This document shows positions 15,350 to 24,067 of a DNA stretch of 35,841 nucleotides, piece after piece (the stretch's first letter is position 1; each line of letters opens with the position of its first letter). The stretch is from Actinomycetes bacterium (GTDB taxonomy: Bacteria; Actinomycetota; Acidimicrobiia; Acidimicrobiales; Acidimicrobiaceae), in the NCBI GenBank assembly GCA_021803345.1, contig JAJZLS010000005.1, positions 1-35,841 on the forward strand, given 5' to 3'. Made by a program: the position numbers and the translations under genes. Below the pieces are notes generated by a model. The model ran no database searches. It was not told where the DNA came from and saw nothing but the letters and a program-made list of their open reading frames with translations.

Positions 15350-17269
15350 TTAGTCATTATCCGAAGCGTCGGAGTTCCCGGGATCGGTTATGAATATCCC
15401 GTCAGATGCAGGGTGATTATTTGGGTTGGTTTTTACTGCCTGACGAACGGATTTTCTTTCATCGGTAGCCAGTCGATCCAGAGCTTCTTGTGGAGTATTA
15501 GGATTGTGGGCCAGGGCAATCCTAATCTTTTTTCTACGATCAGATGTGAGTGCTGACAGTGTCTCTTGAGGAGTCACTGGATTTAGTGCCACCGCCACTC
15601 TAATATCTTCTCTACCGTCGGCGGCCAGGCGAGTAAGTGTAGCAGAGGGCGTGGTTGTATTATAGGCAACGGATGTGCGAACCAATTTGCTCGGATCTTC
15701 GGCTAAATCAGCAAATAAGGTAACTGGCGTATTTGGATTTTTGGCAATATTTCGTCTAACCAGTCCATTGTCAATCTTTGCCAAGTCAACAAGGGAAATT
15801 GCGGGAGTATTTGGATTTCCGGCAACTGCAATTTGTATCTCTTTCCTCTGGTCGGCTGCGAGTTTTTCCAGAATATTCTCGGTAACGTTTGGATTCAGGG
15901 CGACAGCGATCCGGGTTTGTACTCTTTCGTCGCTTGCAAGGCTGATGAGGATTTCGCTGGGCGTATTTGGGTTTCCACCTACGGACCTTCGCACCCATTT
16001 GTTCTTGTCATCTGAGAGTCGTACAAGAAGCTCAACCGCTACGAATGGGTTTTTGGCGACACTATTTCGCACTTCCCAATTGCTGTCTTTTGACAACCTG
16101 GCAATAAGTTCGTCAGAGGTATTTGAGTTGCTTGCCGCAGCGATTCGGATTGAGACGCTTTGATTTGCAGCTAGGGCTTCCAGGGTATATTGGGGCGTTG
16201 AAGGATTTTTAGCCACTGATACTTGAACTGGCTTGTTTTCGTCGTTGGCAAGTTTCGAGAGGATATTTTCGGGAGATTTCGGGTTCTTCGCCAGTTCGTT
16301 TCGCACCCGCCATGAACTATCTCCAGATAACTCATCACAAAGGGAGGGAGTAATACTGGGGTTTCGTGCTACTGAGATACGGATATCTGTTCTGGGATCT
16401 GCGATTAGCCAAGACAGGGTGGCTGGGAGAGTACTGGAATTTCCTGCTACTGCAATATGAATCAGTTTTCTTCCACTGAATGCGAGTTTGTCTAGAACAT
16501 GCGGAGGAGTACTGGGGTTTCCCGCTACTGATACCCGAGTTTTCTTGCTGGGGTCTTCGGATAATGAGACCAAGACCGCAGCTGACGAGTTTAAATTGGT
16601 GCCAACAGATTTTCTTACCGATGTTTTTTGATCGCTCGCCAGCAGCGCAAGCAAGTTTTTGGGTGTGGATAAGTTGGAGGCGACGCTTCTGCGAACCTCC
16701 CAGTTATCATCTTTGCTAAGTTGGCTCAGAAGATCTGCAGGTGTACTTGGATTTGCAGACACAGCCATCCGGACCTTTTTGCGCCGATTTGAGGCTAGCA
16801 CTACCAGTATTTCCGCTGCTGCATTGGTATTTCCAGCGACCGCGACGGGTATGGTTTTTGCTCTGTCATCAGTCAGCCGTACCAGCGCTTCGATAGGGGA
16901 ACCTGGATTTGTCGCGACTGCGAATCGCACGGATTTATGCCTGTCGTTAGCAAGCAATGCCAGCAGTGTTGCCGGGGCATTCGGATTTGATGCCACATTT
17001 TTGCGCACCTTGACGTTTTCTATTTTTGCTAGAAAAGTGAGTGAGTCAGACGGCGTCGAGGGATTGCTTGCCACAGCGAAGCGGACCCATTTATTGCGGT
17101 CTTCGGCAAGTTGCGCCAGCACTTCGGCTGGCGTGGCGGGATTAAAGGCTACCGCGTTTCGTATGACCTCTAGGTGATGCAAAGCTAGGTGGGTGAGAAC
17201 TTCCGGGTCTGTTGATGTTTGGGCCATCGACAGCTGTTCATTCAGACTTACGCCATTGAAATCAATCAT
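15350..17269 (-). CDS. LRV/HEAT-like repeat protein (26-residue repeats)
   Basis: A 639-residue protein made almost entirely of one repeat. After a ~42-residue start that includes a weak copy, 22 uninterrupted units of exactly 26 residues follow, ending in a short acidic tail. The consensus is NPxTPxxxLxxLAxDxxxxVRxxVAx, which matches leucine-rich-repeat-variant (LRV) solenoids: paired helices giving a curved scaffold for protein binding. There are no Cys, signal peptide or membrane segments, so it is cytosolic and lacks the iron-sulfur module found in the founding LRV protein. ATG 17269 is the only good start. The binding partner is unknown; the gene has no co-directional neighbour. Confidence 0.85.
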   Translation of the reverse strand: MIDFNGVSLNEQLSMAQTSTDPEVLTHLALHHLEVIRNAVAFNPATPAEVLAQLAEDRNKWVRFAVASNPSTPSDSLTFLAKIENVKVRKNVASNPNAPATLLALLANDRHKSVRFAVATNPGSPIEALVRLTDDRAKTIPVAVAGNTNAAAEILVVLASNRRKKVRMAVSANPSTPADLLSQLSKDDNWEVRRSVASNLSTPKNLLALLASDQKTSVRKSVGTNLNSSAAVLVSLSEDPSKKTRVSVAGNPSTPPHVLDKLAFSGRKLIHIAVAGNSSTLPATLSWLIADPRTDIRISVARNPSITPSLCDELSGDSSWRVRNELAKNPKSPENILSKLANDENKPVQVSVAKNPSTPQYTLEALAANQSVSIRIAAASNSNTSDELIARLSKDSNWEVRNSVAKNPFVAVELLVRLSDDKNKWVRRSVGGNPNTPSEILISLASDERVQTRIAVALNPNVTENILEKLAADQRKEIQIAVAGNPNTPAISLVDLAKIDNGLVRRNIAKNPNTPVTLFADLAEDPSKLVRTSVAYNTTTPSATLTRLAADGREDIRVAVALNPVTPQETLSALTSDRRKKIRIALAHNPNTPQEALDRLATDERKSVRQAVKTNPNNHPASDGIFITDPGNSDASDND

Positions 17270-18026
17270 GACATATCAACTACTTAAATTAGCAGTTAGT
17301 GCACAATTAGCTGGCTAAATATGCGTTGGTCCTCACTCTTATTCAAGCAAGTGTACACACGCTCTACAATGGGATATCGCCGTGAAAATATGGAAAATTG
17401 CGATTGATTAGAAAATACCAGGGATTGGTACTTGAAGATTTGGGGACTGTTCCTTGAAAGTCCGTTCCACAACGAATTGTTAACCCGAGACATTGGGTCT
17501 TTCGATCTGTGCTCTTGCCTAAGTATAACCGATTGGGCCAAGGCATACTGCATAATCTGGCTTATATGGGCGTTTGTTTTTTAAACCATACTTTGTTGGC
17601 CGTCGACTCACCATTTGGTATTGGACTGATTGAAACATTAAAGTCGAGGATTTATCTGTTCTCAGTTCATGAAATTGAAAAGTTAAATTGGTATAGACCT
17701 TCCGTTTCAACGTCAAACCCAAACGGTTTCCGCAGTTTTCTGGCGAAGTTGAGCGTGGCAGGTTGCCTCAGTCTCGCTAAGCAATTGTTGAGCTTGATTC
17801 CTGCAACGAGTACAAGGCCGAGACTTGGTTATCTTGCTTAACGCTGGCCAGCGCTACCGATTCCAATCAATTGCCACTGCTTTTGTCATTGCAAATCTAG
17901 ATTCGTGGTGCCAATGAATTAGTGGAGGGGCTGGTAAAATCTAATAGCGGATGGCTAAAGGTCAAAATTGTTGTTTTTTCTGATTGTTTAACTGGATGGG
18001 ATTTAAAGCGAAAACGGGAGGAGACA
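17270..18026. other. Intergenic region, no supported gene
   Basis: About 750 bp between divergent genes. Short frames exist on both strands (17296-17553 minus, 17509-17841 plus) but have no ribosome sites or recognisable character. It should contain promoters for the repeat protein and the protease; none is clear. Confidence 0.4.
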
Positions 18027-19292
18027 ATGATTGATGGTGATGAAGATCAAGTAATTACTACCCCGGCAAGTAATAATCAGACTCCCAACACGATTGAATG
18101 GTCTGGCCGTAACGGCATCGGTATTAAGTGGGTTGCAGTGTTCGTCCTTGTAGCTGCGGTGGTGGGCGGTGCGGTTGGCACTGCAGTTGATCGTTTAGTT
18201 TCACCGGCTGGAAATAGTTCAAGTGGCGTTCCGCTGAAGCTCCGGGTTAGCAATTTGGCGCCCGGACCTTCGCTTGTAAATGGGGTATCTATACCGAGTA
18301 TTGTCCAAAAGGTCTTGCCTGAAGTAGTCTCCATTGACGCCAGCGGGACATTATTCGGCGTCTCAGGTGGCAGCCAATTTGGTATTGGCAATGGAATTCC
18401 CGGTGAGCAATTCAAATCCGCAGGTACTGGAATGGTTGTATCCAAATCTGGGCTTGTGCTCACCAATAACCACGTCGTGGCGGGTGCTACCAGCGTTGCT
18501 GTCACTCTTGATGGTCAGACAAAGGCGCTTCCAGCTCATGTCGTAGGTACCGACCCTAGCCACGACATGGCCCTGCTTCAGATAAATAATCCTCCAAGCA
18601 ATCTGCACCCGGTTACCTTTGGAAGTTCAACCGCACTGCAGCCTGGCGACGCAGTGATTGCAATCGGGAACGCTCTGGGTTTATCTGCCGGTTCGCCCAC
18701 AGTCACATCCGGAATAGTCTCTGCCCTGGGAAGGCAGGTGACTGCCACTATTCCCACCATTAACCAGACTGAGACGCTAACCAATATGATTCAGACTGAT
18801 GCGGCAATCAATCCTGGAAATTCCGGGGGCCCATTGGTTGACTCATCGGGAGCTGTTGTTGGAATGAACACTGCTACCGCCGGTACCACCAGCAATGGCA
18901 CCCAGGCTCAGAATATAGGATTTGCAATTCCGTCCTCGGCAATTGAGGCGGAACTACCCAACCTGGAACGAGGCGGAACTTCAGGAGCACCGGGGGCCTA
19001 CATGGGGGTCGAAGTGGAAGACGATTCACCATCCCTTGCATTTGAATATGGTCTGGCAGTGCAAAAGGGAGCTGTTGTGGTGGCAGTTGAGCCTGGTTCA
19101 CCGGCCTCCTCCGCTGGCTTATCTGCTGGAGATATAATAGTGGCGATGGATGGTAAACCAGTGAATTCGGCTTCGTCACTTAGCTCGATTGAAAGCTCAC
19201 TTCATCCGGGTCAAAAAGTTCCAGTAGTGGTTTATGAAGGTGCAAATAAAGTCACTTTGACAATCACCCTGGGTACTCGTCCAGCGGCTTAA
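18027..19292 (+). CDS. Membrane-anchored HtrA/DegP-type serine protease with PDZ domain
   Basis: A 421-residue trypsin-like protease for protein quality control outside the membrane. A single membrane segment (~33-53) follows a cytoplasmic Asn/Thr-rich start. The protease domain has H149 in TNNHVV, D180 in SHDMALL and S266 in GNSGGPLV, with the expected spacing. One PDZ domain (~325-415) ends the protein. GGGAGGAGA directly before ATG 18027 fixes this start; a longer frame from 17922 has none. The length and layout match the PepD/HtrA-like proteases of actinobacteria. It stands alone, convergent with the molybdoprotein gene. Confidence 0.93.
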   Translation: MIDGDEDQVITTPASNNQTPNTIEWSGRNGIGIKWVAVFVLVAAVVGGAVGTAVDRLVSPAGNSSSGVPLKLRVSNLAPGPSLVNGVSIPSIVQKVLPEVVSIDASGTLFGVSGGSQFGIGNGIPGEQFKSAGTGMVVSKSGLVLTNNHVVAGATSVAVTLDGQTKALPAHVVGTDPSHDMALLQINNPPSNLHPVTFGSSTALQPGDAVIAIGNALGLSAGSPTVTSGIVSALGRQVTATIPTINQTETLTNMIQTDAAINPGNSGGPLVDSSGAVVGMNTATAGTTSNGTQAQNIGFAIPSSAIEAELPNLERGGTSGAPGAYMGVEVEDDSPSLAFEYGLAVQKGAVVVAVEPGSPASSAGLSAGDIIVAMDGKPVNSASSLSSIESSLHPGQKVPVVVYEGANKVTLTITLGTRPAA

Positions 19293-19378
19293 AAGGGCTT
19301 CGCTCCTTTGGCGCTCATTGAGGTTCGAGGTGTCTCAATTTAGCCCAGGTGGGCGCCTACGGGACGAATCCCATATCA

Positions 19379-21670
19379 TTACCCCTTATTTTTATGGATC
19401 GCCCTCCAAATTTTCTCAGGCGAATAGGCTGGCTCGACGTGTGTTTCAACTCCAAGACTGGCCAGTCCATAATTGATGGCGCTAGCTACCGCCGAGAGTG
19501 CGCCCACCGTTCCACTTTCCCCAACGCCTTTGGCACCAAGAGTGGTGTAAGGGGTGGGGGTATTTCTGAATTCACTGGTTGTATGAAATCCTGTCTCTTT
19601 GGCGGTTGGTATAAGGTAGTCAACAAAACTGGAAGTGATCGGCGTGCCATCAGGGTCGTAGTACATTTCTTCCCATAGGGCGGAAGATATACCTTGAAGA
19701 CTTGATCCAACTATCTGTCCTTCGGCAAGCATCGGGTTGATTATTATTCCAGCATCATCTACCGCTATTAGATGATCGAGCGTAATTTGGCCGGTTTCAG
19801 TATTTATCTTTACCGCTGCCCCATAGGCTCCGAAAGGGAATGTGGGTCCTGGAGTATTTGACCTTGTTGCTGATTTTAGACTGACCGTTTCATTTGACTC
19901 CTCCATCATCTTTGCGATTTGGAACAGGGACAGGCTCGGTTCAGGGCTTCCCTGAACATGGACTTCGTCTCCTTCCCATACGAGGTCTTCAATAGAGGCC
20001 TCCAGTTTTTTTGATGCCCATGAGGCCGCTATTTCTTTAACCTCTTTAGCTGCAATCACTAAGGCTTCGCCGCCCAGCAGGACTGACCTTGAGCCAAAAG
20101 TGCCTATCCCCGGTCCATTGATTGAGTCTCCTTGTTTGATTTCGATAGTGTCTATCAGTACTCCAAGATGATCGGCCAGAATTTGAGCGAATGTGGTTTT
20201 GTGACCTTGCCCATGAGGCGAAGATCCGCTGATGGCAATGACTTTGCCCGAACCCTGGATTTCAACTGCGCCGCTTTCCCAGAATCCAGCTCCAGCAGGT
20301 TCGACCGAGAGCACCACTGCTTTTGATGAAATCCATTCATTATTGGATTGAGAGCCGCTTTCAAATTGGTGCTGAGCCAAAAGCTCCGTAGCTCGTAGCA
20401 GCGGGGGTTGGTAGTCGCCGGAGTCATAAATGGGACCCAGGGGAGTCTGGTACGGAAATTCATCTTGGGAGATCAAGTTCTTGATTCTCAACTCAAGCGG
20501 GTCTATGCCCAGTTTTCTTGATGCGATGTCGACCATCTGCTCAATGAAATAGCAAGCTTCCGGACGTCCTGCACCTCTATAAGGTCCGGTTGGCACCTTA
20601 TTCGTTGCTACGCCACGAAGTGAGACATTGACTGCTTCAATTCGATATCCCCCACACAGCAGTGTGGCTGCGGTATAGGGAGCTATTGGGGTGGATGGAA
20701 AGAGGTAGGCTCCGAGGTCGGCAAGAATATTGGCTTCAATTGTTAAAAGCTTTCCTTCGGAAGTGAGCCCTAATTTGATGTTTGCGCTCATTCCTCGACC
20801 TTGATATGAAGCGAGAAAGTTTTCCGTGCGGTCTTCGGTCCATTTGACTGGTCGGCCTAACATCTTGGAACTGGCACAGGCCAATATGTATTCTTGTGGT
20901 GCACCGCCTTTAGAACCGAAGGCACCGCCAACTTCTGGAATGATGGTCCTGACATTTTCTTGCGGGATCCCAAGTGCATGAGCCAGCTGTATGGTTGGCC
21001 TGTGAGGATCCTGGCTTGAAGCCCATAGATCTATCTTGTCAGATTCCTGGTGGTAATTGACAAGACAACCACGAGGTTCCATTGGGGCTGCAACCAGCCT
21101 TGGCAGCTCCAAGGTAGCCTCCACCACCAGGTCGGCTTTGGCGATTGAGGCATCGAAGTTGGCAGATTTTTTATCCCACTGCATCATCACATTGCTCTGA
21201 AGTTGTGGATGGATCAGGTCGCGATCCAATACCGATTCGGCGGTGCTGACTATCGGAACTTCTATTTCGTAGTCAAGCTCAATCATTGAAATTGCATCTT
21301 CACAAATTGCCTTTGAGGTGGCGATAACGACGGCCAACGGATCCCCGACGTAATTTACTCTGTCTTTGGCAAGGATTACCATGTCCAGCTCCGCTAATTT
21401 GACCCCGGGAGCTGCAGCTACCACTGGAGCATTAAGCATTCCCTCAATATCTTTGGCAGTAAAGATTGCCACAACTCCGGGTATCTTTGAGGCCTCTGCT
21501 GTCTGAAGCGATCGAATCGTTCCTCTGGCAATCGGGGAACGGAATACTTTCATATATAGCTGACCATCAAGGTTTATATCGTCCAGATATTTGCCTTCCC
21601 CCTTAAGCAGGCTCTGATCCTCAAATCTTTCAATTGATTGGCCAATCCACTTCTGGTTATTCGCTGGCAA
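19379..21670 (-). CDS. Xanthine dehydrogenase/CO dehydrogenase family molybdopterin subunit (form II CoxL-like)
   Basis: A 763-residue large subunit of a molybdenum hydroxylase. The N-terminal Ald_Xan_dh_C-type domain (~15-130) is followed by the Mo-pterin domains. The active-site loop reads PYRGAGR (363-369), the form II signature, not the AYxCSFR of true CO dehydrogenase. GVGES near the end gives the catalytic Glu (about E718), and EVGGAFGSKG (~246-255) binds the cofactor. The substrate may be an aldehyde or N-heterocycle. The start is TTG 21670 with AAAGGGGG upstream. Oddly, no genes for the FAD (CoxM) or iron-sulfur (CoxS) subunits adjoin it on either side, so they must be elsewhere or be missing. 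Confidence 0.9.
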   Translation of the reverse strand: MPANNQKWIGQSIERFEDQSLLKGEGKYLDDINLDGQLYMKVFRSPIARGTIRSLQTAEASKIPGVVAIFTAKDIEGMLNAPVVAAAPGVKLAELDMVILAKDRVNYVGDPLAVVIATSKAICEDAISMIELDYEIEVPIVSTAESVLDRDLIHPQLQSNVMMQWDKKSANFDASIAKADLVVEATLELPRLVAAPMEPRGCLVNYHQESDKIDLWASSQDPHRPTIQLAHALGIPQENVRTIIPEVGGAFGSKGGAPQEYILACASSKMLGRPVKWTEDRTENFLASYQGRGMSANIKLGLTSEGKLLTIEANILADLGAYLFPSTPIAPYTAATLLCGGYRIEAVNVSLRGVATNKVPTGPYRGAGRPEACYFIEQMVDIASRKLGIDPLELRIKNLISQDEFPYQTPLGPIYDSGDYQPPLLRATELLAQHQFESGSQSNNEWISSKAVVLSVEPAGAGFWESGAVEIQGSGKVIAISGSSPHGQGHKTTFAQILADHLGVLIDTIEIKQGDSINGPGIGTFGSRSVLLGGEALVIAAKEVKEIAASWASKKLEASIEDLVWEGDEVHVQGSPEPSLSLFQIAKMMEESNETVSLKSATRSNTPGPTFPFGAYGAAVKINTETGQITLDHLIAVDDAGIIINPMLAEGQIVGSSLQGISSALWEEMYYDPDGTPITSSFVDYLIPTAKETGFHTTSEFRNTPTPYTTLGAKGVGESGTVGALSAVASAINYGLASLGVETHVEPAYSPEKIWRAIHKNKG

Positions 21671-21772
21671 TTGTGTCCCCCTTTAGGAAACGGATGTTTT
21701 GTTGAGCTAGAAACAAGACCTATTATTCCCTGCAAATATTATTGCCTATAAATAAGTCTGCAACTATGGCCA

Positions 21773-21823
21773 ATAGATTGAAAGTTGTATTTCACAACAA
21801 AAGTAAGCTTATTTGCAATCTAT
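21773..21823. promoter_or_regulatory. Nested inverted repeats upstream of the CoxL-like gene
   Basis: ATAGATTG (21773-21780) and CAATCTAT (21816-21823) form an 8-bp inverted repeat. Inside it GTTGT-ATTTC-ACAAC (21784-21798) forms a second one. They lie in the divergent intergenic region, about 100-150 bp upstream of the molybdoprotein start. A regulator site is likely but unproven. Confidence 0.4.
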
Positions 21824-21886
21824 CCCACGGCTCGATGAGGGTGTAAAAAATAAGGGTATAACTCAAAACAAAATTGTATGACCTGA

Positions 21887-21909
21887 TAATGTACGCTAGG
21901 TATACATTA
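21887..21909. promoter_or_regulatory. 23-bp palindromic operator candidate between divergent genes
   Basis: TAATGTA-N9-TACATTA has perfect 7-bp arms at 21887-21893 and 21903-21909. It lies between the leftward CoxL-like gene and the rightward cytochrome b gene, where a dimeric helix-turn-helix regulator could control both. No regulator gene is adjacent. Confidence 0.5.
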
Positions 21910-22079
21910 GTATCAGAGCAGTTGGAATGGTGTTCTGGGGCTTACCGGCTTCAAATTGGAATATGCGACAATTTAGTGTAACAATGTGAAAAGAGATGTA
22001 GAAAAGGGAGTATTTCCTCAGATGGTGGCTGGCGTTTCCAAGGCTGTCAGTACGAGTGCTCCTCTAGAGGAGGTCGGTA

Positions 22080-23912
22080 ATGGATTTGCTGGCAGTACTT
22101 TTTGGATTCATTAATCTCAATAAACCTGGCTATTTCATAAGTTGGTCGATCATCCAGATTTCGCTAGCCAACCTAATCCTGGTAATCGTGATGGTGTTGA
22201 TTTTTATAGTTGCACTTTTCATTCCGTTCCCTGGCTCGAAAGATGAACTGGCAAAACCGACTTCTAATCCGGAACCAATGGTTGGTTCTGCAATTTCCAC
22301 CGCCGGTTCAGCTGATTTCAGCAATGGAATGTGGACTGCCACTATCAGGCGGAAAGCAATGTCGCTTCTTCCTCCATCCAAATTATTGCCAGATACCCAA
22401 CCAGCGTATGTAGCCTCATGGATCTATATCTTTGGGGTCGCCAGTTTGGCCGCATTTGGTGTTGCAATTGTATCGGGTTTTTTGATTGCTCTAGGTGGCG
22501 TCGACTGGTGGCATACAAATGCTGTGGGGCACTTCTTCAACAGCCTGCATATGTGGAGCGTAGAGCTTTTTATGGCTTTTATCGTTATCCACCTATGGGG
22601 AAAATTCTGGATGGCTGCCTGGCGGGGTCGTCGCTCTGCCACCTGGATTACCGGTGTGATTGCTTTTGGTGCCTCGGTACTTGAGTGTTTTACCGGGTAT
22701 CTGTCGCAACAGAACTTTGATTCACAGTGGATTTCTACAAATGGCAAAGATGCATTTAACGGTCTTGGCGTAGGTGCGTTTTTCAACCTTATGAACTTTG
22801 GGCAGATGTTGCTTTGGCATGTGGTTTTGCTTCCCCTTGTTCTGGTTCTTTTGATTGGAATACACGTGCTTATGGTACGTATGCGTGGCGTGGTCCACCC
22901 GTTGCCAAAGCAAGCGGTGCGCGGAAAGGCGGCTAGAAGAGCATTGGCAGTTTCTGACAATCTGGACTGGAAGGGGCCAACCCGGCGATACGATATCGTC
23001 AAAGAAGCTTCCATTGCATCACTTGTGGTGCTGATTTTAGTTGTAGGATTGGCTGGGCTCTTGTCTTCTCCAAATGATCCGCCAATTACAATCGCCACCT
23101 GGGCCAAGGTGGCTCCTGCTGATTTCATGGGTACTGCTGCTTCAGAGCTGGCTGGAACCAGTGAGACTGCAAAATACGGACCACCCTATAACAATGGAAG
23201 CGGGAACGTGCAGTCGCTGCTGATATCGCCTCAAAAGATAGTGGGAGTTCAACTGCCCATAGACCCGGCGAATAGCTTTGTGCTGGGGCCACTTTCTAAG
23301 ATCGCACCAACTGATGCAAAGCTGGCCAGTGCACTTTCAACTTATAATGCCGCTTCTTCATCACAAAAGGAGAGTTGGGACAAAGCGTACCTGAAGGCGG
23401 TGGAAAAGGTTACTTTTAGCCCCAGCGGAACGCCAAGCGTTCCCAACGCAAATGATGGTCCTGTCCCGGTTCTAATTTCAACTGAACTCACTCTTGCTCG
23501 CTCAGGTGCCCTTGATGCTGATCTACTTGCTCAGCATCCGTTCTACGGTACCAACTTTACCAAGCCACTGTTGTTTCTTGAGGATGGAAGCTATTTTGCT
23601 TCAGTTGCGAAGGCAGACCATCTATTTGGAACCCAATGGGGAGTAATGAACGAAACCGGAAGTTACCCGGGCCAGCCATGGTTATGGCTCTATACCTTGT
23701 GGTATCAGCTTCCGGGTTTCCGCAATTCCCCCAACGTTGATCTGATTGCGGTCTCTCTGACTGGAGTTGCCACACTACTTCTGTTGGCGATTCCATTCAT
23801 TCCGGGGTTAAGGGACATCCCGAGGGCTGTGCCGATTCATAAGTTGATATGGCGCAGGTGGAATCCTCAAGAAAGTGATGAAGCTGGCAGTGACTCATCT
23901 TCGCTGGTCTAA
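22080..23912 (+). CDS. Cytochrome b (bc-complex type) with extra N-terminal helix and long C-terminal region
   Basis: A 610-residue membrane cytochrome b, the quinol-oxidising subunit type. A leading helix (~25-50) precedes a cytosolic linker. The four-helix heme domain has heme-ligand pairs H157/H171 and H247/H262. The second pair is 15 apart, as in b6-type proteins. Later helices (~310-330, ~565-585) and a long outer loop region (~335-560) follow. AGAGGAGGT before ATG 22080 supports the start. Neither a Rieske protein nor a cytochrome c gene adjoins it, which is unusual, so partners are elsewhere or it serves another electron chain. Confidence 0.88.
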   Translation: MDLLAVLFGFINLNKPGYFISWSIIQISLANLILVIVMVLIFIVALFIPFPGSKDELAKPTSNPEPMVGSAISTAGSADFSNGMWTATIRRKAMSLLPPSKLLPDTQPAYVASWIYIFGVASLAAFGVAIVSGFLIALGGVDWWHTNAVGHFFNSLHMWSVELFMAFIVIHLWGKFWMAAWRGRRSATWITGVIAFGASVLECFTGYLSQQNFDSQWISTNGKDAFNGLGVGAFFNLMNFGQMLLWHVVLLPLVLVLLIGIHVLMVRMRGVVHPLPKQAVRGKAARRALAVSDNLDWKGPTRRYDIVKEASIASLVVLILVVGLAGLLSSPNDPPITIATWAKVAPADFMGTAASELAGTSETAKYGPPYNNGSGNVQSLLISPQKIVGVQLPIDPANSFVLGPLSKIAPTDAKLASALSTYNAASSSQKESWDKAYLKAVEKVTFSPSGTPSVPNANDGPVPVLISTELTLARSGALDADLLAQHPFYGTNFTKPLLFLEDGSYFASVAKADHLFGTQWGVMNETGSYPGQPWLWLYTLWYQLPGFRNSPNVDLIAVSLTGVATLLLLAIPFIPGLRDIPRAVPIHKLIWRRWNPQESDEAGSDSSSLV

Positions 23913-24067
23913 CTGCCGAATAGTTAGAAGATTTCCGGCTCAATTGGCAGCGGACCGGAGGTGAATAACATTGCAGATCTGCAGCCTGGTTGTTTGTGGC
24001 AACAAGTCATGAGCTGAGTAACATTGTCTATAGTTTTAATTCCAATTTTGATTAGGCCGGGCTAGCT

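Noticed and set aside
15350-17269. 78-bp periodic sequence, considered as a CRISPR or satellite array
   Set aside because: The period is 26 codons of a single open frame with degenerate copies; there are no spacers.
17509-17841. 110-codon plus-strand frame before the protease
   Set aside because: No ribosome site and composition like intergenic DNA.
19286-19310. Weak AAAGG/CCTTT hairpin after the protease gene, considered as terminator
   Set aside because: Only five base pairs and no T-tract.
22424-23128. 234-codon minus-strand frame
   Set aside because: Shadow of the cytochrome b gene, whose heme motifs are clear on the plus strand.
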